A stretch of DNA of 64,000 nucleotides from Aureimonas sp. AU20 (GTDB lineage: Bacteria; Pseudomonadota; Alphaproteobacteria; Rhizobiales; Rhizobiaceae). The notes under the pieces are model-generated. The model made no database searches and was not told the origin of the DNA. It worked only from the letters and a program-made list of their open reading frames with translations. Below, piece after piece: positions 8,878 to 18,072 of this stretch. Numbering within the stretch: the stretch's first letter is position 1; the number at the start of each line of letters is the position of its first letter. Location of the stretch: contig NZ_CP006367.1 of assembly GCF_001442755.1 (NCBI RefSeq), forward strand, positions 124,001 to 188,000, in the 5' to 3' direction. The translations under genes were made by a program, and so were the position numbers.

Positions 8878-9807
8878 TCAGGCGCCTCCCCCCAGCCAGA
8901 GCGCCAGCACGATCCAGAACGGCAGCGTGACGACCGAGAGCGCGGAGGAGGCGACGAGGACGCCGCCGGCCTCCGCCCCGCCCTCGCGATAGACCGAGGT
9001 GAGGATCGTTCCGACGAAGCCGGAGGGGATCGCCATGGCGACGATGGCGCGCGTTTCCAGCGTGCCGGGCAGATGGATGAGCGTGCAGGCGAGCAGCGCG
9101 ACGGCGGGCTGCACGATATTGGTGGCAAGGACGCCCCACATCACCGCGCGGGTCGGGCGAAGCTGCTGCGTCGACAGGATGACGCCGGTCAGGAACAGGC
9201 CGGCGCCGGCGGTGGACTGCGCGAGCGGACGCAGCGCCGAGACGAAAAGATCGGGAAAGGGCAGATCCAGAAAGGCCACGACGAAGCCGAGCGTCGGGAT
9301 GATCGTCATGGGCTTCAGAAGCGCGGCCGAGACGGCGCGCAGCGGATGGCCGCCGCGCTGCATCTCCAGCCGGACGAAACAGGCCAGGATCACGGTGAGC
9401 GTGCCGACGAGATTGGCGACCGCCAGCGACACGGCGGCGTCCGGCCCCTCCAGCGATTGGAACAGGGCGAGCCCGATGCCGCCGAGATTGGGCATGCCGA
9501 CGGTCAGCGAATAAAGCGCGGCGGTGACGGGCGTGAAACCGGCGCGCTTGGCGTACCAGAGGCCGATCGCGAAGCCCGACAGGAGCGAGGCGCCGTAGAC
9601 GACCGTCGGCACCAGCTCGGGCGCGAGCAGCTGGCGCGGCGCGGTGACGATGGCCAGAGCCAGCGAAACCGGCAGCGCGAACTTGGCGATATAGGCGCCG
9701 AGCATCTCGGTCGCATGCGGGTTCACCCAATGCCTTCGCCCGGCCACGAAGCCGAGCCCCAGCATGAAGAAGACCGGCGTCAGCACGAAAACGAGCGTCT
9801 GGATCAT
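8878..9807 (-). CDS. AEC-family transporter (auxin efflux carrier/malate permease-like)
   Basis: This is an inner-membrane carrier of 309 aa starting MIQTLVFVLTPVFFMLGLGFVAGRR. It has about ten hydrophobic segments in the two-times-five layout of the AEC/BASS-like fold and the family sequence GMPNLGGIGLALFQSLEG near the middle. AEC members move organic anions or small organic acids; nothing here fixes the substrate. The start at 9807 was chosen because the open frame upstream runs through the inverted-repeat elements D and B and is not protein-like. Confidence 0.82.
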   Translation of the reverse strand: MIQTLVFVLTPVFFMLGLGFVAGRRHWVNPHATEMLGAYIAKFALPVSLALAIVTAPRQLLAPELVPTVVYGASLLSGFAIGLWYAKRAGFTPVTAALYSLTVGMPNLGGIGLALFQSLEGPDAAVSLAVANLVGTLTVILACFVRLEMQRGGHPLRAVSAALLKPMTIIPTLGFVVAFLDLPFPDLFVSALRPLAQSTAGAGLFLTGVILSTQQLRPTRAVMWGVLATNIVQPAVALLACTLIHLPGTLETRAIVAMAIPSGFVGTILTSVYREGGAEAGGVLVASSALSVVTLPFWIVLALWLGGGA

Positions 9808-9845
9808 GGGGCGGCGGTTCGCTTGGAATGAGGATTCGAGACTAA

Positions 9846-10008
9846 GAGCACCTAACAGAACGTCATGGGGTTGGCTGGCCTTAGTCTTTCCGCCATGGAC
9901 TTCGTCACGAATGCTTGGCCCTGCGCCCTCGCATCGACTGCGCGTCGCTCCGTGCCCCCGACGAAAATCCCTCGACCATCCTCCGCCCAGAGGTTTTGTT
10001 AGGCGCTC
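9846..10008 (+). repeat. MITE-like intergenic element, copy D (different terminal repeats)
   Basis: This 163-bp unit ends in inverted repeats GAGCACCTAACAGAAC (9846-9861) and, read in reverse from 10008, GAGCGCCTAACAAAAC (14/16 match). The interior shares TCGCATCGACTGCG-like sequence and AAAATCCCTCG (9964-9974) followed by CCATCCTCCGCC with copy A. The terminal repeats are unlike those of copies A and B. Copy B starts four bases later. Confidence 0.65.
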
Positions 10009-10012
10009 CAAA

Positions 10013-10160
10013 AGGCTGTTTGACAACTCGGCGGTAGAAAGCCGCCGAGTGATTTTGCAACGTTCGCGAGGCGCCCAACTTGAATGACGCGAGGCGGGCA
10101 TCGGCGAGGATTGGCAACCAAGCGGCGGCGGACCGACCCGACCGAATTGTCAAACAGCCT
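10013..10160 (-). repeat. MITE-like intergenic element, copy B (inverted relative to copy A)
   Basis: This 148-bp unit has near-perfect 19-bp terminal repeats: AGGCTGTTTGACAACTCGG at 10013 and AGGCTGTTTGACAATTCGG read in reverse from 10160. Read on the minus strand it follows copy A block by block: CGGTCGGGTCGG, TTGCCAATCCTCGCCGATGC, GGCGCCTCGCGAACG (complement at 10061-10075), AAAATCACTCGGCGG. The rest of the gap, 10161-10487, holds only the mmsA terminator. Confidence 0.8.
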
Positions 10161-10323
10161 CTACGACCTTCGGGCTCGGCCGGCCGGTTCCCTTTTCCGC
10201 TGATGTCGCCACGAACGGCGACGCTCCGCCGCCGGCATCGCGTCCGCCTCGCATCTCGCCAACGGACAAGTTTCCTCGCCCCGCCTCCCCGCCCGCCTTT
10301 GTCGTTCCGCGGTTTGGAACAGC

Positions 10324-10352
10324 AAAGGCCGGCGGGGTTGCCGCCGGCCTTT
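10324..10352 (-). terminator. Bidirectional hairpin terminator downstream of mmsA
   Basis: AAAGGCCGGCGG (10324-10335), loop GGTTG, CCGCCGGCCTTT (10341-10352) form a perfect 12-bp stem with A/T ends on both sides. It lies 136 bp past the mmsA stop on the minus strand. I see no other feature between 10161 and 10487. Confidence 0.75.
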
Positions 10353-10487
10353 GGCAGGTTTGGGGAGGGATGGGAAGCCGGAAGCCCGCAGCAGGGAACG
10401 GGCCGGCGCGATGGTCCACCCGCTTTACCCTCGCGGAGGTTCGGCCGCACGAGCGCGCCGGGCGCGCCTCCCCTCGCCGGACGAGCT

Positions 10488-11984
10488 CTATCGCATGACC
10501 GGCATGGAGAATTCCGCGCCCGACTTGATGCCCGACGGCCAGCGGCTGGTGACGGTCTTGGTGCGGGTCCAGAACTTGATGGAATCGGGCCCGTGCTGGT
10601 TGAGATCTCCGAAAGAGGAGCGCTTCCAGCCGCCGAAGGAATGGTAGGCAAGCGGGGTCGGGATCGGCACGTTGATGCCGATCATGCCGATCGGCACGCG
10701 CGAAGCGAAGTCGCGGGCGGCATCGCCGTCGCGGGTGAAGATGGCGACGCCGTTGCCGTATTCGTGCTGGGTCGGCAGCGCGAGCGCTTCCTCATAGTCC
10801 TTGGCGCGGACCACGGTGAGAACCGGGCCGAAGATTTCCTGGGTGTAGATGTCCATCTCCGGGCGGACATGGTCGAACAGGCAGGCGCCGACGAAGAACC
10901 CGTCCTCGTAGCCCTGCATCTTGAAGCCGCGCCCGTCCACCGCGAGCGTGGCGCCTTCCGCGACGCCCTTCTCGACCAGGGAGAGGATCTTCTCCTTGGC
11001 GGCCTTGGTGACGACCGGACCGAAATCGGCGGTGCTGTCGGTGGCCGGGCCGATTTTCAGCGCCTCGACCTTGGGCACCAGCTTCTCGATCAGCGCGTTG
11101 GCGGTCGCCTCGCCCACCGGCACGGCGACGGAGATCGCCATGCAGCGCTCGCCGGCCGAGCCGTAGCCAGCGCCGATCAGCGCGTCCGCCGCCTGATCGA
11201 GATCGGCGTCGGGCATGATGATCATGTGGTTCTTGGCGCCGCCGAAGCACTGGGCGCGTTTGCCGCGCTTGGTGGCCTCGGCATAGACGTAAGAGGCGAT
11301 CGGCGTCGAGCCGACGAAGGACACGGCCCCGATTTCGGGATGGGTGAGAATGCCGTCCACCGCCGCCTTGTCGCCGTTCACGACCTGCAGCACGCCCTTG
11401 GGCAGGCCGGCCTCGATCATGAGTTCGGCAAGGCGCATCGGCACGGAGGGATCGCGCTCGGAGGGCTTGAGGATAAAGGCGTTGCCGCAGGCGATCGCGG
11501 GCGCGAACATCCACATCGGGATCATGGCCGGGAAGTTGAAGGGCGTGATGCCCGCGCCGATGCCGACCGGCTGGCGGATCGAATACATGTCGATCCCCGG
11601 GCCGGCGCCTTCCGTGAACTCGCCCTTGATGAGGTGCGGAATGCCGATCACGAACTCGCAGACTTCCAGCCCGCGCACGATGTCGCCCTTGGAATCCTCG
11701 ACCGTCTTGCCGTGCTCGGCCGACAGAAGCTCGGCCAGTTCCTGCATATGGGTGTTGAGGAGTTCGACGAACTTGATGAAGACGCGGGCGCGGCGCTGCG
11801 GGTTGACGGCCGACCACTTGAGCTGGGCGGCTCGGGCGGCGTCCACCGCGCTTTGAAGCTCGGCCTCGCTGGCCAGCGCGACGCGGGCGCTCACCTGCCC
11901 CGTGGCGGGGTTGAACACATCCGCCGTGCGGCCCGACGTGCCCGCGACATGCGCGCCGTCGATGAAGTGCCCGATCTCTTTCAT
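10488..11984 (-). CDS. mmsA: Methylmalonate-semialdehyde dehydrogenase (CoA-acylating)
   Basis: MmsA oxidises methylmalonate or malonate semialdehyde to propionyl-CoA or acetyl-CoA in valine, myo-inositol and beta-alanine breakdown. It is 498 aa. Visible are MmsA-typical PFNFPAMIPMWMF (149-160), ILKPSERDPS, and the catalytic cysteine C281 in SAGERCMAISVAV; the usual ALDH catalytic glutamate region reads QCFGGAKNH, as in MmsA. The start at 11984 has GGGAGA upstream; the longer open frame runs through the lysR gene on the other strand. The divergent LysR gene 109 bp away is a likely regulator. Confidence 0.93.
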   Translation of the reverse strand: MKEIGHFIDGAHVAGTSGRTADVFNPATGQVSARVALASEAELQSAVDAARAAQLKWSAVNPQRRARVFIKFVELLNTHMQELAELLSAEHGKTVEDSKGDIVRGLEVCEFVIGIPHLIKGEFTEGAGPGIDMYSIRQPVGIGAGITPFNFPAMIPMWMFAPAIACGNAFILKPSERDPSVPMRLAELMIEAGLPKGVLQVVNGDKAAVDGILTHPEIGAVSFVGSTPIASYVYAEATKRGKRAQCFGGAKNHMIIMPDADLDQAADALIGAGYGSAGERCMAISVAVPVGEATANALIEKLVPKVEALKIGPATDSTADFGPVVTKAAKEKILSLVEKGVAEGATLAVDGRGFKMQGYEDGFFVGACLFDHVRPEMDIYTQEIFGPVLTVVRAKDYEEALALPTQHEYGNGVAIFTRDGDAARDFASRVPIGMIGINVPIPTPLAYHSFGGWKRSSFGDLNQHGPDSIKFWTRTKTVTSRWPSGIKSGAEFSMPVMR

Positions 11985-12093
11985 GGCCGTTCTCCCATTT
12001 TCGTTAGGCGCCAGAGAGCCGCAGCGCGGACTTGAAATCAAGCAAAACTCCTGCGCATCCGTTGTGCGTGGATTGAAGCGCTGGAGATGAGCG

Positions 12094-12975
12094 GTGAATT
12101 GGGACGATGTGCGCGTGTTCCTGGCCGTGGCGCGGGCCGGGCAGATTCTGGCAGCCTCCCGCCGGCTGGGGCTGAACCATGCGACCGTCGGCCGGCGGCT
12201 CGACGCGCTGGAGGCGGCGCTCGGCGCCAAGCTCTTCGACCGGCGGCCGAACGGCTGCGAGACGACGCGCGAGGGCGCCGACTTCCTCGCCGCCGCCGAG
12301 CGGATGGAGGCGGAGATGCTGACGGCGCGCGCAAGCTTGGGTCGCAGCGAGGCGCAGCTTTCCGGCACCGTGCGGATCGGCGCGCCGGACGGGTTCGGCA
12401 CCGCCTTTCTGGCGCCGCGCCTTGGGACCCTGACGGAGCGCCATCCCGGCCTGACGATCCAGCTCGTGCCGGTGCCGCGCGCCTTTTCCATCTCGCGGCG
12501 CGAGGCCGACATCGCGATCACGGTGGAGCGGCCGGCGCAGGGGCGGCTGGTGGCGCGCCGGCTCGTTACCTACGCGCTCGGCCTCTACGCCGCGAGCCTC
12601 TATCTCGACCGGTTCGGCCGGCCCGAAACGGCGGCGGACCTCCGGCAGCACCGGCTGGTCGGCCATGTCGAGGATCTCGTCTACAGCCCGTCGCTGCACT
12701 ATGCCGGCGAGATCCTGGCCGACTGGCAGAGCCGCTTCGAGATTTCCTCCGCACTGGGGCAGACCGAGGCCGTGGCGGCGGGCGCGGGAATCGGCATTCT
12801 CCACGCCTTCATGGCGGCGGGGCGGCCGGGACTGGAGCGGGTTCTGCCCGAGCGGGAGATCCGGCGCGAATACTGGCTGACCACGCACGAGACGGCGCGA
12901 GACCTCGCCCGCATCCGCACCGTGGCCGACTTCATCGCCGAGCTGGTTCAGGCCGAGCGGGCGTTGTTCGGCTGA
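12094..12975 (+). CDS. LysR-family transcriptional regulator divergent from mmsA
   Basis: This is a 293-aa LysR protein. The winged-helix DNA-binding domain is at residues 1-60 (VFLAVARAGQILAASRRLGLNHATVGRRLDALE), and the effector-binding fold covers the remainder. GTG start at 12094 with GGAG 7 nt upstream. It is divergent from mmsA across a 109-bp gap, the classic LysR-target arrangement, so control of mmsA is inferred. The inducer is unknown. Confidence 0.88.
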   Translation: MNWDDVRVFLAVARAGQILAASRRLGLNHATVGRRLDALEAALGAKLFDRRPNGCETTREGADFLAAAERMEAEMLTARASLGRSEAQLSGTVRIGAPDGFGTAFLAPRLGTLTERHPGLTIQLVPVPRAFSISRREADIAITVERPAQGRLVARRLVTYALGLYAASLYLDRFGRPETAADLRQHRLVGHVEDLVYSPSLHYAGEILADWQSRFEISSALGQTEAVAAGAGIGILHAFMAAGRPGLERVLPEREIRREYWLTTHETARDLARIRTVADFIAELVQAERALFG

Positions 12976-13116
12976 GACAGGCAGGACATCAGGGGAGACG
13001 AGGCCGCATCGGCAGGCCGCAAGTGGCTGAGCAAAATCTTGGGTCGCGTGAACGAAGACCGCAGGAGACCGGCCCGACATCGATCTCGGACAGGCTCCAA
13101 GACCCTCTCAAGACAA

Positions 13117-13148
13117 AGGCCGGGCGGGCATTCCTGCCCGTCCGGCCT
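13117..13148. terminator. Shared hairpin terminator between convergent genes
   Basis: AGGCCGGGCGGGCA (13117-13130), loop TTCC, TGCCCGTCCGGCCT (13135-13148) pair over 14 bp with one G-T wobble. It lies between the lysR gene stop (12975) and the stop of the minus-strand chemotaxis cluster (13176), so it can serve both. Confidence 0.7.
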
Positions 13149-13175
13149 CTCAAGTCGTTCGATCGAACCCGTCTG

Positions 13176-14978
13176 TTAGAACAGGAGATCGTCGATATCG
13201 TCGCTCGCCGGCGCGGCGGCTGCGGCCTGGACGGCGGGGGGCAGGCCGACGCCGCGGAACGAGGCTTCGAAGATCGCCCGCTCCTCGGCCATCGTGTACT
13301 GGCCGGCCAGAAGACTGTGCAGGCGCAGCGCGTCTTCCGGCGTGATCGCTTCGTCCGGCAGTCCGTCGCGGATCACCCGCAGCTGGTCGATCGTCTGGCG
13401 CATCAGGGCGCAGCCTTCGACATGCGGCGTCATCAGGCTGGCGATGGTGCGGATGCGCTCGTCGAGGCCGCGCGCGTTGGTGGCGGCGTCGCGCAGCTTG
13501 TCGAGGCAGGCCGCCTCGATGCGCGACAGGATGTCGGTCGCGGTGTTGAAGCGCTCGGCGATCCAGGTCTCGGACGTGGCGATCTGCGGCAGGATCGTGC
13601 CTTCCAGCTCGCGCGTCGCCGACACGGCCATCTCGATGCCTTCGCGCACGAGGTCGGCCTGTGACTTCGCGACGGTGGCCTGCTCGCGGATCTCGCGGGC
13701 GATGTAGCCGATCGTCTCGTCACCCGAGTCGACATGGGCGGCGCGCACGGCGGCGTTGAAGCCGGCAAGGCGCAGCGTGTGCTCGAGCGAGGCCAACTCG
13801 TCCGTCATGGCGATCAGCGGGCCGGCGGCCTCGACGCACTCGTGAAGCGAGGCAGCGATCTGGCGGCGGTCGTCCTCGCCGCGCTCGAAGCGATGGCGCA
13901 CCTTGGTGGCCTCCGCTTCCAGAACCGCGATGGCGCTCTTGCCGCCATTGCCGGCGTCGTCGGAGAAGAGCGAGGACAGAAGACGGCTGCTTTCCACGAT
14001 CTCGACGGCCAGGACATCGAGATTGGCGTGAACCTCGCCCATCTTGGTCTCGTAGAGCTCGGTCAGGCTGGTCAGCTGCGCGATCTCGAGTTCAACGATC
14101 CGGCGGATCGTCAGGAGCCGCGACTTGCCCTCGAAGGGGGCGCCGTCATGCGTGAGACGGCCGGTCTCGGCCAGAAGGAACAGGCGCTCCAGATTGGTCA
14201 GCGTGTGTTCCAGGCGCTGGCGGGCGATGTCGTGGAACTGAAGGCCCATGACGACGCCGCCGACGGCGTCGCGGATCACCGAGAAGGAGCGATGGGCCGC
14301 CTCGCGCGTGGTCGACGCCGCGTCGCGCTCCTGCGCCAGGCGCCGGTTGAGCGAGCGGAACTGGAAGGCGAGACTCGCCTCCCCCACCAGCGCCCGGCCG
14401 CCGACGCGCGCGTCGATGGCGCGGCTTTCGGCGATGTGGCCCTGAACGGTGCGCACGCGCGCGTCGAGCGCCCGGGCGACGGTCTGGCCGGAGCCGACGA
14501 GTTCGTGGACATGCTCGGTGAAGGGCACGAGCACGTCGCGCGCCTGCGTCATGCCCTCGACATGGGTGCGCGCGACGAGCACGACATAGTCGAGAAGGCG
14601 AAACACGAGCGCCACGGCCGAGGCGCCTTCGGACGCGGTCACGACGCCTTCCGACAGGACGCGCAGGATGCGCGAGCGCTCGCCGGCCAGCGTTTCGAGC
14701 TGCGTGGCGGTGGACGCCGCCTCGGACAGGAGCGTCTCCACCTGATCGCCCTCGGTGGAGGCGACGGCCTCCGTCGACTGGCGGATGGAGTCGCGCACCG
14801 TGCCGATGCGCCGGTGCAGCGTCTGGAGATCGTTGCCGGCGCCGAGATACACGGCCTCGGACGAAACGTTCCACTGGTGGACGAGCGTCAGAACCTCGCG
14901 CAGCGGCGCTGTGTGCGCGTCGCTGAGAGCGGAGTCGATGATCTCGATGGTCTGGGCGGGAGCGGTTGAACTGGCCAT
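13176..14978 (-). CDS. Soluble receptor-like chemotaxis protein with CheZ-type DxxxQ motif
   Basis: This 600-aa protein has no signal peptide or membrane segment and is almost all predicted helix. Residues 247-260 read QFHDIARQRLEHTL, giving D250-x3-Q254, the arrangement of the catalytic Asp and Gln of the CheZ/CheX class of CheY-P phosphatases. Residues 402-435 (LRLAGFNAAVRAAHVDSG, then IAREIREQA) resemble the hairpin tip of methyl-accepting chemotaxis proteins. The C-terminus is SDDIDDLLF, much like the CheY-P-binding end of enteric CheZ (DDLLDSLGF). It is the last gene of the minus-strand che cluster, 6 bp after cheB. I infer a receptor-like scaffold or CheY-P phosphatase; family databases may simply call it MCP-like. 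Confidence 0.7.
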   Translation of the reverse strand: MASSTAPAQTIEIIDSALSDAHTAPLREVLTLVHQWNVSSEAVYLGAGNDLQTLHRRIGTVRDSIRQSTEAVASTEGDQVETLLSEAASTATQLETLAGERSRILRVLSEGVVTASEGASAVALVFRLLDYVVLVARTHVEGMTQARDVLVPFTEHVHELVGSGQTVARALDARVRTVQGHIAESRAIDARVGGRALVGEASLAFQFRSLNRRLAQERDAASTTREAAHRSFSVIRDAVGGVVMGLQFHDIARQRLEHTLTNLERLFLLAETGRLTHDGAPFEGKSRLLTIRRIVELEIAQLTSLTELYETKMGEVHANLDVLAVEIVESSRLLSSLFSDDAGNGGKSAIAVLEAEATKVRHRFERGEDDRRQIAASLHECVEAAGPLIAMTDELASLEHTLRLAGFNAAVRAAHVDSGDETIGYIAREIREQATVAKSQADLVREGIEMAVSATRELEGTILPQIATSETWIAERFNTATDILSRIEAACLDKLRDAATNARGLDERIRTIASLMTPHVEGCALMRQTIDQLRVIRDGLPDEAITPEDALRLHSLLAGQYTMAEERAIFEASFRGVGLPPAVQAAAAAPASDDIDDLLF

Positions 14979-14983
14979 CGGGA

Positions 14984-16096
14984 TTACCGTGCGGTGGCGG
15001 CGCGGGCCGCGGAACGAAGGGGCTGGTCGTGGCCGAAGCGGACGATTTCGGCCGGGATGCGCTCGAGGGGCAGTTCCTGCTCCACCGCGCCCGCCTTCAT
15101 GGCTTCCTTGGGCATGCCGTAGACGATGCAGGTGGCCTCGTCCTGGCCGATCGTGTGGGCGCCGGTCTGGCGCAGCTCCAAAAGGCCCTTGGCGCCGTCG
15201 TCGCCCATGCCGGTCATGATGATGCCGAGCGCGTTGGCGCCGGCCGAGCGCGCCGCCGAGCGGAACAGGACGTCCACGGACGGGCGGTGACGCGTCACCA
15301 GCGGCCCGTCGCGCACCTCGACATGGTACTGCGCGCCCGAGCGCTGGAGAAGGAGATGCTGGTTGCCAGGCGCGATCAGCGCCAGGCCCGGCATCAGCCG
15401 ATCACCCGTCACCGCCTCGCGCACCTCGATCTGGCACAGGCCGTCGAGACGCTTGGCGAAGGCCGAGGTGAAGCCGGCGGGCATGTGCTGGACGATGGCG
15501 ATGCCCGGCGCGTCGGCGGGCAGCGTTTCCAGAAGGCGCCGCAGCGCCTCGGTTCCGCCCGTGGAGGCGCCGATCACCACGACCTTGTCGGTGGTGCGGT
15601 CGATCGGGCGGCCGGTGGAGGGCGGCAGCACGGCGTCGGCCGTCAGCTTGGCCTGCGGCGCGATCGGCGCGGCCGGAGCTCTGCGGGCGCGCACGGTGGC
15701 GTGCGAGGCGGCGCGCACGGCGTCGGCGATGCGGGTGCGCGATTCCAGCAGGAACTGCGGCGTGCCCATCTTGGGCTTGGCGATGATTTCCACCGCGCCC
15801 GCTTCCAGCGCCTGCAGCGCCATCTTGGAGCCGGTCTCGGCCAGCGAGGAGCAGATCACGACCGGGATCGGACGCTGGCTCATCAGCTTCTGGACGAAGG
15901 TGATACCGTCCATGCGCGGCATCTCGATGTCGCAGATGATGACGTCGGGCACTTCGTCCCGCATCCGCTCGGCGGCGAAATACGGGTTGGAGGCCGTTCC
16001 CATGACCACCATGTCGGCTTCCGCCGACACGATCTCCGACAGGACCTGACGGACGCTGGCGCTGTCGTCGACGATGAGGACGCGAATAGGCTTCAT
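14984..16096 (-). CDS. cheB: Chemotaxis response regulator / protein-glutamate methylesterase CheB (cluster 1)
   Basis: CheB removes methyl groups from receptors and deamidates glutamines, which resets adaptation. It is 370 aa, starting [11 protein letters not shown]. The receiver domain has D10, D11 and phosphorylation site D56 ([12 protein letters not shown]). After a linker (about 120-170) the methylesterase domain has catalytic S178 (IGASTGG), H204 ([10 protein letters not shown]) and D300 (TGMGDDG). It starts 5 bp after cheR. The longer open frame upstream was rejected because it overlaps cheR and lacks homology. Confidence 0.95.
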   Translation of the reverse strand: MKPIRVLIVDDSASVRQVLSEIVSAEADMVVMGTASNPYFAAERMRDEVPDVIICDIEMPRMDGITFVQKLMSQRPIPVVICSSLAETGSKMALQALEAGAVEIIAKPKMGTPQFLLESRTRIADAVRAASHATVRARRAPAAPIAPQAKLTADAVLPPSTGRPIDRTTDKVVVIGASTGGTEALRRLLETLPADAPGIAIVQHMPAGFTSAFAKRLDGLCQIEVREAVTGDRLMPGLALIAPGNQHLLLQRSGAQYHVEVRDGPLVTRHRPSVDVLFRSAARSAGANALGIIMTGMGDDGAKGLLELRQTGAHTIGQDEATCIVYGMPKEAMKAGAVEQELPLERIPAEIVRFGHDQPLRSAARAATAR

Positions 16097-16101
16097 GGCG
16101 A

Positions 16102-16998
16102 TCAGTCCTCCAGACGCTGATAGATGTTGCCGCGAACGAGCCGCAGCGGCAGCGAGCCGGAGCGCGTCGTGTCGGAATGGCCGAGAAACAGGAGACCGCC
16201 GGGGCGAAGATGGCGGCACAGCTTGGCCACTACCGCTTCCTGGGTCTTGGGCTCGAAGTAGATGAGCACGTTGCGAAGGAAGATGATGTCCATCTTCGAC
16301 TTCACATGATACTCGCTGTGCATCAGGTTCAGCTGGCCGAACTGGACGCGCTGGCGCAGTTCGGGCGCCATGCGCACCGCCTCGCTCTTGGGGTCCTTGG
16401 CGCGCAGCACGTAGCGGTCGCGCATCGGCTGGGGCACGTTGGCCACGTCCTCGGCGCGGTAGATCGCCTCGCGCGCGGCCGTCAGCACCTTCACCGAGAT
16501 GTCGGTCGCCAGGATGTTCCAGTCCCAGCGCGCGGCGCCCTCGGACGCGGCGTCCAGCACCATGGCGAGCGTGTAGACCTCCTGCCCGGACGAGCAGGCC
16601 GCGCTCCAGGCGCGCAGCTGGCGCGAGCCGGAATTGGCGAGCAGCCGGTCGAGTTCGGCCGCGTCGAGATAGTCGAAATGCGTGCGCTCGCGGAAGAACG
16701 AGGTCTCGTTGGTGACGACGGTGTCGACGAAGTTCTGCAACTCCTGCGCCCGCTCCGTGGGGGAGCGCAGAAGCGCGACGTAGTCGTCGAAATTGTCCAG
16801 ACCATTGGCGTGGAGGCGGCGGCGAAGCCGCGTCTCCAGCATGGTCTTCTTAACGGACGAAAGCGTGATGCCGCAATGTTCGTGGACGAGGCGGACAAGG
16901 CTTTCGAAGGCCTTGTCGCCGAGTTCCACGCGGGTCCATTGAGGGATCGCCTCGGGCGCCGGATCGATGAAAGTCTGGGAACGAGCGGCGCCTGGCAT
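16102..16998 (-). CDS. cheR: Chemotaxis protein methyltransferase CheR (cluster 1)
   Basis: CheR methylates receptor glutamates using SAM. It is 298 aa: an N-terminal helical CheR domain ([29 protein letters not shown] segment near residues 75-100) and a C-terminal Rossmann methyltransferase ([37 protein letters not shown]). The canonical NETSFFRE motif is intact. No beta-subdomain tail or TPR repeats are seen. It lies between cheW and cheB with 5-bp and 4-bp gaps. Confidence 0.94.
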   Translation of the reverse strand: MPGAARSQTFIDPAPEAIPQWTRVELGDKAFESLVRLVHEHCGITLSSVKKTMLETRLRRRLHANGLDNFDDYVALLRSPTERAQELQNFVDTVVTNETSFFRERTHFDYLDAAELDRLLANSGSRQLRAWSAACSSGQEVYTLAMVLDAASEGAARWDWNILATDISVKVLTAAREAIYRAEDVANVPQPMRDRYVLRAKDPKSEAVRMAPELRQRVQFGQLNLMHSEYHVKSKMDIIFLRNVLIYFEPKTQEAVVAKLCRHLRPGGLLFLGHSDTTRSGSLPLRLVRGNIYQRLED

Positions 16999-17002
16999 GA
17001 TC

Positions 17003-17524
17003 TCAGGCCGCCTTTGCTGCGAGAAGCGCGCGATCGGTGGCGCCGAACAGCTTCTCCACCTTGAGGAGCGTCAGGAAGGATTCGCCGCGCCGGCCGAGGC
17101 CCTGCACGAAGTCGTTGCTCCAGGCCTCGCCGACATGGGGCGGGGCTTCCAGCGTCTGGTCGGACAGATCGGCCACCTCGTGCACGGCGTCCGCGATCAC
17201 GGCCAGCGTGTGGAGATGTTCGTCCAACTCGAACTCGAGGACGACGATGCGCGTCTCGGGCCCGATCTCGCGATGCTCGCTGACCGGCATGGCGAGGCGA
17301 CGCTTGAGATCCACCACCGGGACGCCGACGCCGCGCACGTCGATCATGCCGAGCAGGCTTTCGGGCGCGTTGGCCATACGCTGGATCGGCTTGTGATCGA
17401 GAACCTCGCGCACCTGGCGCACGTTCACCGCGAAGGCGGCCGAGCCCAGCTGAAAGGTCAGCATCTCGTTGTTGCTGTCGTCGTCCTCGTCGTCGGCGCG
17501 GGAGGATTGGAAGGGCGTGTTCAT
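17003..17524 (-). CDS. cheW: Chemotaxis coupling protein CheW (cluster 1, second copy)
   Basis: This 173-aa CheW-domain protein links receptors to CheA. It has an acidic N-terminal extension (RADDEDDDSNNE) ahead of the SH3-like CheW fold (LTFQLGSAAFAVNVRQVREVLDHKPIQR, LLGMIDVRGVGVPVVDLKRRL). It lies 72 bp after the other cheW gene of this cluster and directly before cheR. Two CheW genes in tandem suggest that the two proteins couple different receptors, or form mixed rings. Confidence 0.92.
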   Translation of the reverse strand: MNTPFQSSRADDEDDDSNNEMLTFQLGSAAFAVNVRQVREVLDHKPIQRMANAPESLLGMIDVRGVGVPVVDLKRRLAMPVSEHREIGPETRIVVLEFELDEHLHTLAVIADAVHEVADLSDQTLEAPPHVGEAWSNDFVQGLGRRGESFLTLLKVEKLFGATDRALLAAKAA

Positions 17525-17596
17525 GCTCTCATCCTGTGAAATCGGCTCGGCGGCAGCGCATAGGAATGAAGGGTGAGGGTGGACGGCGGGGCCGGC

Positions 17597-18061
17597 TCAA
17601 GCGTCTTCCAGGAGCCGCTCGACATCGAGCAGCACCACGAAGCGTCCGTCCTGGCGCACCACGCCGTCGAGATAGCGGCTCGGCCAGCGCGTGCCGTATT
17701 CCGGCATGGCCTCGACCTCGGCGGCGCGAACGTGGATGACCTCGAACACGGCATCGGTCTTGATGCCGACATGGAAGGTCTCGCCGGCGGCGGCGACCTC
17801 GGACACGATGAGCCGGGTCGACTCGGTGTCCGTGGTCGGCTCCATGCCGAAGCGGTTGCGAAGGTCGATGAGCGGCAGGACATTGCCGCGCACGTTGACG
17901 AGACCGGGGGCGAAGGCCGGCGCGTTGGGAACGCGGGTCATCGCGGGCGGGTCGAGAACCTCGTGGACCAGGGCGACCTTGATCCCGAAGAGGTCGTCCC
18001 CGAGGGCGACGGTCAGATAGTCCTGCAGCGAGGGATCGTTGGTCTCGGTGATCTGCGACAT
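17597..18061 (-). CDS. cheW: Chemotaxis coupling protein CheW (cluster 1, first copy)
   Basis: This is a 154-aa single-domain CheW (YLTVALGDDLFGIKVALVHEVLDPP, APGLVNVRGNVLPLIDLRNRFG). It is only moderately similar by eye to the neighbouring CheW at 17003-17524, so this is not a recent duplication. It follows cheA by 11 bp. It is expected to bind the CheA P5 domain and receptor tips at the inner membrane. Confidence 0.92.
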   Translation of the reverse strand: MSQITETNDPSLQDYLTVALGDDLFGIKVALVHEVLDPPAMTRVPNAPAFAPGLVNVRGNVLPLIDLRNRFGMEPTTDTESTRLIVSEVAAAGETFHVGIKTDAVFEVIHVRAAEVEAMPEYGTRWPSRYLDGVVRQDGRFVVLLDVERLLEDA

Positions 18062-18072
18062 GGGGCGCTCCG

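Noticed and set aside
17003..18061. The two adjacent cheW genes as a duplication
   Set aside because: Their sequences differ throughout and one has an acidic N-terminal extension; no nucleotide-level repeat is visible.
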